DNA of 62,724 nucleotides from Halpernia sp048269545 (GTDB lineage Bacteria > Bacteroidota > Bacteroidia > Flavobacteriales > Weeksellaceae). The stretch lies in the NCBI RefSeq assembly GCF_048269545.1, contig NZ_JBLXIJ010000009.1:1-62724 (forward strand), in the 5' to 3' direction. How positions within the stretch are numbered: the first letter of the stretch is position 1; each line of letters starts with the position of its first letter. Below, in pieces: positions 1 to 9,002 of this stretch. The notes under the pieces were generated by a model. The model did no database searches. It was not told the origin of the DNA and saw only the letters and a program-made list of their open reading frames with translations. A program made the translations under genes and the position numbers.

Positions 1-120
1 ATATTTAAGCTGTTTTATATTATAAATTAATAATTTTATAAATATTTTTTTAATTATTTAATTGCTATAATGAATTTTTTTTATAAATTAGTCGATATTA
101 ATTTTAATGAAAAACTAATT

Positions 121-1563
121 ATGAAAAAATTATTTTACTTTTTATTTTTGGGAATTGCTCATACTTTTAATTCCCAACCAGGAACGTTAGATATTTCTTT
201 TGGAACAGGAGGAACTGCAGAATATAATAATTCATTAGTAATATCAAAAACGGAAATACAATCTGATGGTAAACTTTTAATATGTGGTTATACAGCAGAT
301 ATTAGTAAAGCTGTAATTAAGAGACATAATATTGATGGAAGTGTAGATCCCACTTTCAATCTTCAAATGAATATGCCGTATTTACTGAATGCTGCATTCG
401 GTGCAAAACAACAAAGTGATGGGAAATTAGTTGTATTTCTCATTGGTACAAACGATTTTAATGCAGGACCATTTTATTTTCGTTTAGCTCGGTTGAATAG
501 TGATGGAAGCGAAGACAATTCTTTTTCAACCACCACTTTTCCTGCAGCAGTGGACAATGAATTTGGTTTTTTTATTGGAACTGATGAAAAACCTGCAATT
601 TATTTCGGACCCAATAGAACAAATACCGGAGAAATTAATATTATGAAATTTCTAATTGATGGAAATATTGATACATCATTTGGTACGAACGGAACAAAAC
701 AACATTTTGTATATAATAATCCGCCGGGTGAAGTTTCTTTTGGAGATTATGATCGAACTCTTATTTCAGACGATTCTGGGAATATTTATATATCATTTAG
801 AATTGATAATAAATCTTATATCCATAAAACAAATCTGGATTTTTCTTCTTCGTCCGTACAAGAAAATGGTATTGAAAGAATAGAACAACTGCTTTATCAT
901 AATCAGCATTTATACGTTGCGAATACCGATGGAATGACACATAACCTTCAAAAGATTTCTGCGGCGACTCTCATGCCTGTAACTTCTTACGGAGATAATT
1001 CAATTGCAAAAGCAACTGGACCAAATAATATGTTTACAAATAGAGAGATCCGAGCAATTGTGCAACCAGACAATAAAGGAATTGTGATTGCATCTGTGGA
1101 TTCTAAAATGTATGTATCTCGTTTTAAAGATGATGGAAATATTGATAATACATTTGGAACAGGCGGTACAATGTCTTTTAACACTTCTTTTGATGCAGCT
1201 TATAATATGTCTGCTCATTATTCTCCAGCAACGCAGAAATTGTATATTATAAATCCAGATCCAATTGATAATAGTCCAAATTACAATCTTATTAGTATTA
1301 ATCTTGGAAATACAAAACTCTCTACTATAGAAACTTCTGAAGCTAATTTGTATAAAGTTTATCCTAATCCGGTAGTTGATTTTATAAATGTTCCTCAAAA
1401 TATTACCGAAATTACACTTACAGATATGAGTGGAAAGATCGTATTAAATAGATTAATTAAAGGTGAGAAAATTAACCTTTCAGGAATTTCAAAAGGTGCG
1501 TATATTCTTGTAATGAAGCACAAAAATGGGAAAAGTCATCAGCAAAAAATAATTAAAAATTAG
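121..1563 (+). CDS. T9SS-sorted secreted protein with delta-60 repeats
   Basis: Probably a surface or secreted protein of 480 residues. It begins with a signal peptide (MKKLFYFLFLG.., likely cut after the FNSQ region). The body repeats a motif of the type DGxxDxxFGTxGT, seen near GTLDISFGTGGT, DGSEDNSF, DGNIDTSFGTNGT and DGNIDNTFGTGGT; these match delta-60 repeats, which are thought to form a beta-propeller. The last 75 residues (from KVYPNPVVDF) are a type A sorting domain for the type IX secretion system. The ATG at 121 is preferred over the one at 70 because it directly starts the signal peptide. The gene stands alone and is followed by a hairpin. Binding target unknown. Confidence 0.85.
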   Translation: MKKLFYFLFLGIAHTFNSQPGTLDISFGTGGTAEYNNSLVISKTEIQSDGKLLICGYTADISKAVIKRHNIDGSVDPTFNLQMNMPYLLNAAFGAKQQSDGKLVVFLIGTNDFNAGPFYFRLARLNSDGSEDNSFSTTTFPAAVDNEFGFFIGTDEKPAIYFGPNRTNTGEINIMKFLIDGNIDTSFGTNGTKQHFVYNNPPGEVSFGDYDRTLISDDSGNIYISFRIDNKSYIHKTNLDFSSSSVQENGIERIEQLLYHNQHLYVANTDGMTHNLQKISAATLMPVTSYGDNSIAKATGPNNMFTNREIRAIVQPDNKGIVIASVDSKMYVSRFKDDGNIDNTFGTGGTMSFNTSFDAAYNMSAHYSPATQKLYIINPDPIDNSPNYNLISINLGNTKLSTIETSEANLYKVYPNPVVDFINVPQNITEITLTDMSGKIVLNRLIKGEKINLSGISKGAYILVMKHKNGKSHQQKIIKN

Positions 1564-1628
1564 AAAGATCAATAAAACTTTTTAAAATTCTAAGTTTTTA
1601 GTAATGTGCTTAAATTTAAGATAGTTTG

Positions 1629-1648
1629 GGGTGAGATTTTTCTCACCC
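1629..1648 (+). terminator. Hairpin terminator after the delta-60 protein
   Basis: Eight-base perfect arms (GGGTGAGA / TCTCACCC) enclose a TTTT loop. The hairpin lies between the + strand cargo gene and the convergent cytidine deaminase gene. The T-tract is weak on both sides, so it may act in either direction. Confidence 0.55.
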
Positions 1649-1686
1649 ATTTCTATAATTATAAAATGAACTATGTTTAAAAGAAA

Positions 1687-2166
1687 TTACAAAAACGAAG
1701 AATCAAAAGAAAAAGGTAACAAATCTCGTATAGATTTTGTTTTAAAAATTTCGCCATCCAAAGACGCAAAATAAATTTCAATTAAATCTTTTTGTCGCGC
1801 TTCATATTCCAAAATACTTTGTCTGCAAGCGCCACATGGTGGAATTGGAGTAGAAGAAGTGGCATCTTTTGGAGCACCAATTACGAAAAGTTTTTTAATT
1901 TTTTGCTCTGGAAAATTAGCTGCAGTCCAAAAAATAGTGGTTCTTTCTGCGCATAAACCAGATGGATAAGCCGCGTTTTCTTGATTGGTTCCGGTAAAAA
2001 TCTCACCATTTTCCAGCAAAACCGCGCATCCAACTAAAAACTGTGAATAAGGAGCGTAAGCAATTTTCCGAATATTCATTGCTGCGTCGAATAATTTTTT
2101 TTCTTCATCATTCAGTGCGTTGTAATTTTCTATAACTTCAAAATGAATATTTATTTCTTTTTGCAT
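1687..2166 (-). CDS. cdd: Cytidine deaminase
   Basis: Deaminates cytidine and deoxycytidine to uridine and deoxyuridine in pyrimidine salvage. The 159-residue length fits the short homotetrameric class. The zinc site is clear: CAERTTIF carries the first zinc cysteine and the catalytic glutamate, and PCGACRQ carries the other two cysteines. The FLVGCAVLLENGEIFTGTN stretch matches the substrate-binding region. It is transcribed alone and diverges from the old yellow enzyme gene. Confidence 0.93.
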   Translation of the reverse strand: MQKEINIHFEVIENYNALNDEEKKLFDAAMNIRKIAYAPYSQFLVGCAVLLENGEIFTGTNQENAAYPSGLCAERTTIFWTAANFPEQKIKKLFVIGAPKDATSSTPIPPCGACRQSILEYEARQKDLIEIYFASLDGEIFKTKSIRDLLPFSFDSSFL

Positions 2167-2238
2167 ATGTAAATTTAAGGGGAGTAAAGATAGATTATTT
2201 TTATCAATTTCACTAAAACTGTTTCTTTTGATAAATTG

Positions 2239-2247
2239 TATTTTTGC
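2239..2247 (+). promoter_or_regulatory. Possible -7 element upstream of the old yellow enzyme gene
   Basis: TATTTTTGC matches the Bacteroidota -7 consensus TAnnTTTGC. No good -33 TTTG lies at the usual distance, and the site is about 200 bases from the ATG, so the assignment is weak. The leader between 2276 and 2360 holds an imperfect direct repeat (CACATAAGTTTT at 2276 and 2322). Confidence 0.3.
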
Positions 2248-2443
2248 TAAACGATTTTTGAATGATATTTTTTAACACATAAGTTTTTTTAAAACTCTTT
2301 TTAAATTAGTTCACATTAGAGCACATAAGTTTTAAAAATCAAAGATTTTTAACTCTTTGTTTTTTTTAATAGTTTTAATTTTAAACATTATCAAACAACT
2401 TCAAACAAGATTAAACAAAATCAACAATCTCAAACCAAAATAA

Positions 2444-3493
2444 ATGCTTTATACTCCTATAAAATTTAGAAATTTAGAACTTCCCAATCGATGGGTAATG
2501 TCGCCGATGTGTATGTATTCCTGCGAAAATGGCTTAGCTAATGATTTTCATTATGTTCATTACGGAAGTCGCGCGCAGGGCGGAACTGGATTAATAATGA
2601 TAGAAGCAAGTGCGGTTTCTCCAGAAGGTAGAATTTCACCTAAAGATATGGGGATTTGGAATGATGAACAAGCCGAAAAATTGGGTGAAATAGTAAAATT
2701 TATTAAAAACAATTCTGAAAGTAAAACCGCAATTCAATTGGCGCACGCGGGAAGAAAAGCTTCCAATTGGGAAGGAAAACAATTGGCTTTGGATAAAGGC
2801 GGTTGGGAAACTGTTTCTGCAAGTGATATTCCTTACGAAGAATCTGAAAGAAAACCACATTCTTTAACGATAGAAGAAATTAAAGAAATAGTCAATTTAT
2901 TTAAAAAAGCTGCGCAACGCTCTATTGATGCAGGTTTTGATATCATTGAAATTCACGCAGCACACGGTTATCTAATTCATCAATTTTTATCACCCTTATC
3001 AAATATTAGAACTGATGAATATGGTGGAAGTTTAGAAAACCGTAGCCGAATTTTAGTAGAAATTGCGGATGCTATTAATGAAGTTTTAGATGAAAATCAT
3101 CCGCTTTTTGTAAGAATTTCTGCGACAGAATATACTGTGAACGGTTGGGATATTCCAGAAAGCATCGAACTTTCAAAAATTTTGAAACAAAAAAATGTGG
3201 ATTTAATAGACGTTTCCAGCGGTGCAAATATTCATGGTGCAAAAATTCCAGTTTTTCCGGGTTATCAAGTTCCAATGTCTGAAGCGATAAGAACCGGAGC
3301 AAAAATAAAAACTGGCGCAGTAGGATTAATTACAACTGTTGAACAAGCAGAAGGAATATTACTACAAGGAAAAGCTGATTTAATTTTCGTTGCGAGAGAG
3401 ATTTTAAGAAATCCATATTTAGCAATTCAAGGCTCTTTTATCGAAGAAAAAAACTGTTTTTTTCCACACCAATATTCTCGGGCGAAACCTTAG
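2444..3493 (+). CDS. namA: NADH:flavin oxidoreductase, old yellow enzyme family (YqjM/NamA type)
   Basis: FMN-dependent ene-reductase that reduces activated double bonds of enals, enones or nitro compounds with NAD(P)H. The 349-residue TIM barrel starts with the family's FRNLxLxNR segment. The MCMYS segment near residue 25 supplies the cysteine and tyrosine typical of the YqjM subclass. IQLAHAGRK and IHAAHGYLIHQFLSP are further flavin and substrate motifs, and the C-terminal LIFVAREILRNP is the FMN phosphate site. Monocistronic. The family is certain; the physiological substrate is not. Confidence 0.88.
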   Translation: MLYTPIKFRNLELPNRWVMSPMCMYSCENGLANDFHYVHYGSRAQGGTGLIMIEASAVSPEGRISPKDMGIWNDEQAEKLGEIVKFIKNNSESKTAIQLAHAGRKASNWEGKQLALDKGGWETVSASDIPYEESERKPHSLTIEEIKEIVNLFKKAAQRSIDAGFDIIEIHAAHGYLIHQFLSPLSNIRTDEYGGSLENRSRILVEIADAINEVLDENHPLFVRISATEYTVNGWDIPESIELSKILKQKNVDLIDVSSGANIHGAKIPVFPGYQVPMSEAIRTGAKIKTGAVGLITTVEQAEGILLQGKADLIFVAREILRNPYLAIQGSFIEEKNCFFPHQYSRAKP

Positions 3494-3599
3494 AATTTTA
3501 ACCAAAAAGTCACAGCTTATATTATGTTTTGTGATTTTGTGATTAATTATTTAAGAGTAGTCTAATTCAAAATTATTTGTGAATTCGTGGCAACAGAAA

Positions 3600-4886
3600 T
3601 TAGTTATCATATTTAAAATTTCTTACTGCTTCTAAAGTTTTATCAATCTCAGTTTCAGTAATTGCTTTTGAAATAAACCAAGTTTCGTAGCCACTTGGAG
3701 GCAAATAAATTCCGTCCGCTAAAAGTTGGTGAAAGAAATTATTGAATAGTGCATGATTCGCATTTCCAGCTTCTGCAAAATTGGAAACCGAAGAAATATG
3801 AAAAAACAAAGACATCATCGAACCTTTTCTGTTAATGCGATGTTGAATGTTTTTTTCATTTAAAATCTTACCGATTTCAAAGTCTAAAGTTTCTGTGGTT
3901 TTGTTTAAATTTTTATAAAATTGATCGTCGCTTTTTATCAATTTCAAAGTTTCTAAACCTGCACGCATCGCCAAAGGATTTCCGCTTAAAGTTCCGGCTT
4001 GATAAACCGCACCTTTTGGTGCGAGACAATCCATAATTTCATTTCTCGCCGCAAAAGCTCCCACGGGAAGTCCGCCGCCAATTATTTTTCCAAAAGTGAC
4101 GATGTCTGCTTTTACATTAAACAATTCTTGCGCGCCGCCAAAAGCCAATCTGAAACCGGTCATTACTTCATCAAAAATTAAAAGTGCGCCGTGTTCATCA
4201 CAAAGTTTTCTCAATTTTTGAAGAAAATTATTTTCCGGTAAAACGCAACCCATATTTCCTGCAACAGGCTCAATAATTATAGCTGCAATTTCACCGATAT
4301 TGTGCTTTAAAATATCTTCAACTTGCTCAAAATTATTATATTCTGCAAGCAAAGTATCTTTTGCCGTTCCAGTTGTAACGCCCGGTGAATTTGGATTTCC
4401 AAAAGTTGCCAAACCACTTCCTGCTTTTATTAAAAATGAATCGGAATGTCCGTGATAACAACCTTCAAATTTGATGAATTTTTCTCTTCCTGTAAAACCA
4501 CGCGCTAAGCGAATCGCGCTCATACACGCTTCTGTTCCCGAAGAAACCATTCTGATTTGGTCTATATTTGGAACATTTTCTACAATAAATTTTGCAATCT
4601 CAGTTTCCAATTCTGTTGGAGTTCCGTAAGAAAAACCTTTTTCTGCTTGTTTTTTTATAGCTTCTAAAACTTCTGGATTTGTATGTCCCAAAATTGCAGG
4701 TCCCCAAGAATTAATATAATCGATATATTTTCGGTCATCTTCATCTGTTAAATAAGCGCCTTGTGCATTTTTCATGAAAAGTGGAGTTCCACCGACAGAT
4801 TTAAATGCGCGAACCGGTGAATTTACACCTCCCGGAATATATTTATAAGCTTCTTCAAAAAGTTGGCTACTTCTTTCGTATAACAT
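3600..4886 (-). CDS. hemL: Glutamate-1-semialdehyde 2,1-aminomutase
   Basis: PLP enzyme of the C5 pathway that turns glutamate-1-semialdehyde into 5-aminolevulinate for haem synthesis. The 428 residues span the full family length. The N-terminal GGVNSPVRAF is diagnostic for HemL, SSGTEA near 115-120 binds the PLP phosphate, and Lys267 in TFGKIIGGG is the predicted Schiff-base lysine. It overlaps the upstream glucosaminidase gene by one base (TAATG), so the two are probably translationally coupled, although no functional link is obvious. Confidence 0.96.
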   Translation of the reverse strand: MLYERSSQLFEEAYKYIPGGVNSPVRAFKSVGGTPLFMKNAQGAYLTDEDDRKYIDYINSWGPAILGHTNPEVLEAIKKQAEKGFSYGTPTELETEIAKFIVENVPNIDQIRMVSSGTEACMSAIRLARGFTGREKFIKFEGCYHGHSDSFLIKAGSGLATFGNPNSPGVTTGTAKDTLLAEYNNFEQVEDILKHNIGEIAAIIIEPVAGNMGCVLPENNFLQKLRKLCDEHGALLIFDEVMTGFRLAFGGAQELFNVKADIVTFGKIIGGGLPVGAFAARNEIMDCLAPKGAVYQAGTLSGNPLAMRAGLETLKLIKSDDQFYKNLNKTTETLDFEIGKILNEKNIQHRINRKGSMMSLFFHISSVSNFAEAGNANHALFNNFFHQLLADGIYLPPSGYETWFISKAITETEIDKTLEAVRNFKYDN

Positions 4887-5935
4887 TAGTTTCTTGGTTT
4901 TTTGTGATTGAGGTAAATTATTTGTCCAACTTTAGGTTGTTCTCCGTCTTCCATTCTATTTTTAGAATATAATTTTCTTAATTTTATTCCGAATTTTTGC
5001 GCAATATTATGCATATCATCACCTAAAACGGTTTTATAAGTATCTACATTTCCGCTGGAATTTTTTGATTCTAAAAAGAGAATATCATTTTTATGTAAAT
5101 TGTCTGTTGTAAGTTCGTTCCACTTTCTAAGACGTCTTTCACTTATATCATATTTATCTACTATGGATTTTAAAGATAAATCCTCTGGAATAATAATGAA
5201 TTTTAAACCATCATTTGGATGATTTCTCACCAAAATAGAATTTAATATTTCGGCTTTAGTTTTAATTTTTTCTACACGCTCTTGGTGGTTTGCGTAAGAT
5301 TCTGCTTTGTAAGGAACAATAATGGTTTTAGGTTTAGAAGTTTCTATATTTTGTCCCAATTTTGCCATAAAAATTTTGTCTTGATTTAAATCTGGATACA
5401 TTTTTAAAATAGCGTACAAAACTGTTTTAGAATCGGTATTATCAAATTCATAAAGTTTAAATTTTTCAATTCTATCTATTAAAATATAGGCGTATCTCGG
5501 ATTTGTTGCATATCCTGCTTTCTTTAAACCAAAAGCCCACGCTCTGTAATCTTTTGGATCGAGTTTAAAAAGATTAACATAATATTTTCTAAATGCTAAA
5601 AATTTCGAATGATCTTCATATGAATCTCTCGGATCATCGTAGACACGGAAACATTCGTTTGGTGCGTCGTCCGTATATTTCATTGTTTTCCCCGTCCAAT
5701 CTTCTTTGCATTTGATGCCGAAATGGTTATTACCTTGTTGTGCTAAAATACTTTGTCCACCCGCAGTTTCAAGAAGCCCTTGTGCTAAAGTGATACTTGC
5801 AGGGATTTTATATTTTTCCATTTCCTCCACCGCATAAGGCGCAAATTTTTGGATGTATTGATCTTCGGTTGCCCAAGTTTGAGCGCTAAATTTTGCTAAT
5901 ATTAAAAATCCAATTAATTGGAATAATCTTCTCAT
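4886..5935 (-). CDS. Exported GH73 glucosaminidase with LysM domains
   Basis: Predicted peptidoglycan hydrolase of 349 residues. A signal peptide (RRLFQLIGFLILAKFSA) is followed by a GH73/FlgJ-like domain at about 25-165, with the SITLAQGLLETAGG segment carrying the likely catalytic glutamate and NNHFGIKC as a second hallmark. Two C-terminal LysM-like modules (about 240-285 and 297-345) would bind glycan. It lies directly upstream of hemL with a one-base overlap. Probable periplasmic or outer-surface autolysin. Confidence 0.85.
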   Translation of the reverse strand: MRRLFQLIGFLILAKFSAQTWATEDQYIQKFAPYAVEEMEKYKIPASITLAQGLLETAGGQSILAQQGNNHFGIKCKEDWTGKTMKYTDDAPNECFRVYDDPRDSYEDHSKFLAFRKYYVNLFKLDPKDYRAWAFGLKKAGYATNPRYAYILIDRIEKFKLYEFDNTDSKTVLYAILKMYPDLNQDKIFMAKLGQNIETSKPKTIIVPYKAESYANHQERVEKIKTKAEILNSILVRNHPNDGLKFIIIPEDLSLKSIVDKYDISERRLRKWNELTTDNLHKNDILFLESKNSSGNVDTYKTVLGDDMHNIAQKFGIKLRKLYSKNRMEDGEQPKVGQIIYLNHKKPRN

Positions 5936-5962
5936 AAACTTTATTTATTTTTCGTTTTTTTT

Positions 5963-6036
5963 GGCAGACATTTCCGCCTTCCGTTCCCAATCTTTTTTTC
6001 AAATGCAAAAAAAAGGATTTCCACTCAAGTCGGGCT
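5963..6036. repeat. Intergenic repeat family B, copy 1
   Basis: This stretch resembles 35062-35142. Both copies share a CCGC-TTCCG-TC left end, an ATCTTTT...AAAAGGAT core forming a hairpin, and a CA-AGTCGGGCT or CAATCGGGGCT right end. I recall similar GC-richer hairpin elements scattered between genes of many Chryseobacterium and Flavobacterium genomes. Here it sits upstream of the glucosaminidase gene. No coding capacity. Confidence 0.6.
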
Positions 6037-6092
6037 GCAAGTATTTTCAACAAACCAAACTATTGAATAATTATACAGTAAATTTCTAAAAT

Positions 6093-6998
6093 CTAAAGTC
6101 TAATTTCTTCTCTATTTTTCTTTTTCAGCATTTCATTTGCTCCCTCTATTCCTTGCAAACCGCCGGTATGAAAAGCCAAAATTTTAGTTCCAGATTTAAA
6201 ATAATTTTCTTCAATCATTTCAAACAATTTCTGCATCATTTTTCCAGTATAAATTGGGTCTAAAAGAATGCCGTATTTTTCCTGAAAATCATTTATAAAA
6301 CGAATATTTTCATCCGTTATTTTACCATAAGAACCAAAACTTGCTGAAATTAATTCAAAATTTCTCTTTCCAGACCAATTGAAAATTTGCTTTTTTAAAG
6401 ACAAATCTTCAACGACTTTAAAACCTAAAACCTTTTGTTTTTCCGTTCCATATCTTGAAATTCCTGCTAAAGTTCCGCCCGTTCCAACTGCGCAGCAAAG
6501 ATAATCAAATTCTTTTGTTTCATTTGTGAGCATATGTTGAATGCCTCGCACAGCCAATTCATTAGAACCACCTTCTGGAATTATCAAAGCGTCTGGAAAT
6601 TCTTTTTGTAATTCTTTACTTAACTTTTCTTTATCTCGATAGTTTTCTCTGGAAACAAATCGAAAATCCATTCCCTTTTCTTTGGCTTTTCTTAAAGTAA
6701 AATTCTCCTGCCATTTTTCTTCCACTTCTTCACCACGTATAATTCCCAATGTTGGAATTTTATAAATTTCTCCCACCGCAGAAACGGTGAAAATGTGATT
6801 GGAAAAAGCGCCTCCAAAAGTGATTATCTTTTTTTCCAATTTAGAATTCTCTAAATATTGATTGATGTTATAAAAGAGTTTCCAAAATTTATTTCCCGAA
6901 ATTTCTGGATGAATTAAATCTTCACGTTTTATAAATAAACGAACAGAATTAATTAATTGAATTTCAACAATTGGAACTGAAATTATGGGAAGTTTCAT
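6093..6998 (-). CDS. 1-aminocyclopropane-1-carboxylate deaminase / D-cysteine desulfhydrase family protein
   Basis: PLP-dependent fold type II enzyme of 301 residues. HPEISGNKFWKL contains the predicted PLP lysine (GNK). GGAFSNHIFTVSAVG and CAVGTGGTLAGIS are the cofactor-binding loops. Bacterial relatives act as D-cysteine desulfhydrases or, less often, as true ACC deaminases, and sequence alone does not decide. It starts 9 bases after the toxin gene, so it is probably the last gene of the toxin-antitoxin operon. Confidence 0.82.
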   Translation of the reverse strand: MKLPIISVPIVEIQLINSVRLFIKREDLIHPEISGNKFWKLFYNINQYLENSKLEKKIITFGGAFSNHIFTVSAVGEIYKIPTLGIIRGEEVEEKWQENFTLRKAKEKGMDFRFVSRENYRDKEKLSKELQKEFPDALIIPEGGSNELAVRGIQHMLTNETKEFDYLCCAVGTGGTLAGISRYGTEKQKVLGFKVVEDLSLKKQIFNWSGKRNFELISASFGSYGKITDENIRFINDFQEKYGILLDPIYTGKMMQKLFEMIEENYFKSGTKILAFHTGGLQGIEGANEMLKKKNREEIRL

Positions 6999-7007
6999 TT
7001 TGTAAAA

Positions 7008-7292
7008 TTAATTTCTCAATTTTCTTTCCCATTTATGAAAACCAAAAATAGAGATAATCTCTTTTTTTCTAATTTCAAAGACAATTCTGTAACCTTTAAA
7101 AATAAGTTCTCTTATATTTTCATCAACAAAAAATCTGGATTTTGTATAGGAAAGTGGATTTAATGGAATTTTTTCTATTTCAAAAATCAAATTCTCTCTA
7201 AAATCTTCCGCCGCTTTTGGTTTGTCTTTAGAGATATATTTTATTTGTTTATCTAATTTATTAAGAAAATTTTTCGTGAAAATAATTTTCAT
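7008..7292 (-). CDS. RelE/ParE-family toxin
   Basis: A 94-residue basic protein with the family layout: an N-terminal KNFLNKLDKQIKYI helix, a middle region with SRFFVDENIRELIFKGYRIVFEI, and a C-terminal strand with FGFHKWERKL. Members either cleave mRNA on the ribosome or poison gyrase; which applies here is not clear. It follows its antitoxin gene by 3 bases, the usual antitoxin-first order. Confidence 0.8.
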   Translation of the reverse strand: MKIIFTKNFLNKLDKQIKYISKDKPKAAEDFRENLIFEIEKIPLNPLSYTKSRFFVDENIRELIFKGYRIVFEIRKKEIISIFGFHKWERKLRN

Positions 7293-7295
7293 TTA

Positions 7296-7520
7296 TTAGT
7301 CTTTTGAAGAAATATTATACTTTGCTTTTACTTCTTCCAAAGTATAAAAAACGGCATCTTCTTGCTGAGAATAATCATAATCTTTTTGAAGTTCTTTTTT
7401 TGCTTCTAAAAATTCTGCGTCAACTTCTTCCATCTGCAAATCTTCTGCAGAAAATTTAGATAGAACGTCTCTAAGTTTTTCTGTGATTTTATCGGTAAAA
7501 TGCAAAGTAATAGTATTCAT
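7296..7520 (-). CDS. Antitoxin of the RelE/ParE pair
   Basis: An acidic protein of 74 residues. The first part (ITLHFTDKITEKLRDVLSKF) is a likely dimerisation or helical segment. The C-terminal part (EDAVFYTLEEVKAKYNI) resembles the toxin-wrapping tail of flavobacterial antitoxins and ends in a TLEEVKAK helix. Its position just upstream of the toxin gene supports the call. It probably represses its own promoter, but no operator was identified. Confidence 0.75.
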   Translation of the reverse strand: MNTITLHFTDKITEKLRDVLSKFSAEDLQMEEVDAEFLEAKKELQKDYDYSQQEDAVFYTLEEVKAKYNISSKD

Positions 7521-7614
7521 GATTTTGACTTATTGATACAAAGATAAAAGAATTTCTATGATTTTTATTTGTCCGAAATCAGAAATAAAATTTATGATTA
7601 ATTTTACATCAATT

Positions 7615-7851
7615 ATGGAACAAAAATCAAAAGATCCTTTGCACGGAAAACGTTTAGATGCTATTTTGGAAGAATTGATAGATTATTATAATGGTTTTGA
7701 AGATTTGGGAAAGCAAATCAATATCAAATGTTTTACGGATAAACCAAGTATAAATTCTTCTTTAAAATTTTTACGAAAAACCGCTTGGGCACGAGCAAAA
7801 GTGGAAAGTCTTTATCTTTATGTTCTTCGTCAAAAAAAGAAAAATCTTTAG
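7615..7851 (+). CDS. VF530 family (DUF2132) small DNA-binding-like protein
   Basis: A 78-residue protein beginning MEQKSKDPLHGKRLDAILEEL. The KDPLHGxxLxxIL start, the middle CFTDKPSINSSLKFLRKTAWAR and the KVESLYLY end match the VF530 family, whose solved members have a small helical DNA-binding-like fold. The start at 7615 is preferred over 7558 because family members begin right before the KDPLHG motif. Function unknown. It diverges from the toxin-antitoxin operon. Confidence 0.8.
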   Translation: MEQKSKDPLHGKRLDAILEELIDYYNGFEDLGKQINIKCFTDKPSINSSLKFLRKTAWARAKVESLYLYVLRQKKKNL

Positions 7852-7907
7852 TGTAATTTCTTTAAATTTCAATATTATTTACGTTTTCTTTAGCCATAAT
7901 TTTTGAG

Positions 7908-7946
7908 TAATTTTGCAAACTGGTATTTACGCAAAAATAAATACCA
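7908..7946 (+). promoter_or_regulatory. lpxK promoter -7 element with inverted repeat at the start site
   Basis: TAATTTTGC at 7908-7916 fits the -7 consensus. Just downstream, TGGTATTTA (7921-7929) and TAAATACCA (7938-7946) form a perfect 9-bp inverted repeat around an 8-base spacer. Transcription should start near 7923, so the repeat is either an operator or a hairpin at the very 5' end of the mRNA. Confidence 0.5.
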
Positions 7947-7976
7947 ATTATTATAAATTTTTTGGACCAGTTTTAT

Positions 7977-9002
7977 ATGAAAAGATGGTATCTCTATCCT
8001 TTTTCTTTAGGTTATCATTTAGCGACATCGCTTAGAAATCGCTTCTATGACTTAGGAATTTTTAAATCGACAAAATTTCAAACACCAATAATTGGCGTTG
8101 GAAATTTGTCAGTTGGCGGAAGTGGAAAATCTCCCATGGTAATGTATTTAGCAGAATTATTATCAAAAACTTATAGAACTGGCGTGCTTTCTCGAGGCTA
8201 TGGAAGAATCACAAAAGGTTATGGGGTAGTGAATTATGACAGTAATTATAAAACAGTTGGAGATGAAGCAATGCAACTTTTTGAACGGTTTAAAAATCGT
8301 TTTGCAATCGGTCTTTCAGAAGAACGTGTTCCGGGAGCAAAAAAACTAATCAAAGACATGGATTTGGAGGTTTTGGTTTTAGACGATTCTTATCAACACC
8401 GCGCTATAAAACCAGGTTTTAATATACTTTTGACAGATTACAATGATCCTTTTTTTAAAGATTTTATTTTGCCTGCAGGCGATTTACGAGAAAGTAGAAA
8501 TGGAAAAAAACGAGCAGATCTGATTGTGGTTACAAAATGTCCGGATGAATTGACGGAAGAAAAAAAGCAATATTTCATTAGCAGAATAAAACCGCAACAT
8601 TATCAAAAAGTATTTTTTTCATCTATAAATTATGATGAAAATGTGTACGGTTTAGATAAATTTTTACCAGATAATAATTTGAATTATTACGATATTTTAT
8701 TAATTACAGGAATTGCAAATCCAACTTTACTCATTAAACATTTGGCTAAATTTAGTAAAAAAGTTAAGCATTTAAAATACCCAGATCATCATAATTTCAC
8801 TGAAGACGAAGTAAAAAAAATAGGTATTGAATACAAAAAACTAGGTGAATATAAGATAATTTTAACCACTGAAAAAGATTACGTTCGTCTAAAAACTTTT
8901 GATTATCTGAGAGATAAACTTTACTATTGGCCGATAAATGTGAATATTCAAGACAAAGAAAATTTCGATAAAGCGATATTAGATTATGTTAGAAAAAATT
9001 AA
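7977..9002 (+). CDS. lpxK: Tetraacyldisaccharide 4'-kinase
   Basis: Phosphorylates the 4' position of the lipid A disaccharide at the inner membrane face. It has 341 residues from ATG 7977 (MKRWYLYPFSLGY); a TTG at 7962 would add five residues. GNLSVGGSGKSPM is the Walker A motif, VLSRGYGR is a family hallmark, and VLDDSYQHRAI corresponds to the DDGxQHR Walker B region. The N-terminal segment is hydrophobic, consistent with a membrane anchor. Its end overlaps the next gene by 17 bases, which indicates coupling. Confidence 0.94.
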   Translation: MKRWYLYPFSLGYHLATSLRNRFYDLGIFKSTKFQTPIIGVGNLSVGGSGKSPMVMYLAELLSKTYRTGVLSRGYGRITKGYGVVNYDSNYKTVGDEAMQLFERFKNRFAIGLSEERVPGAKKLIKDMDLEVLVLDDSYQHRAIKPGFNILLTDYNDPFFKDFILPAGDLRESRNGKKRADLIVVTKCPDELTEEKKQYFISRIKPQHYQKVFFSSINYDENVYGLDKFLPDNNLNYYDILLITGIANPTLLIKHLAKFSKKVKHLKYPDHHNFTEDEVKKIGIEYKKLGEYKIILTTEKDYVRLKTFDYLRDKLYYWPINVNIQDKENFDKAILDYVRKN

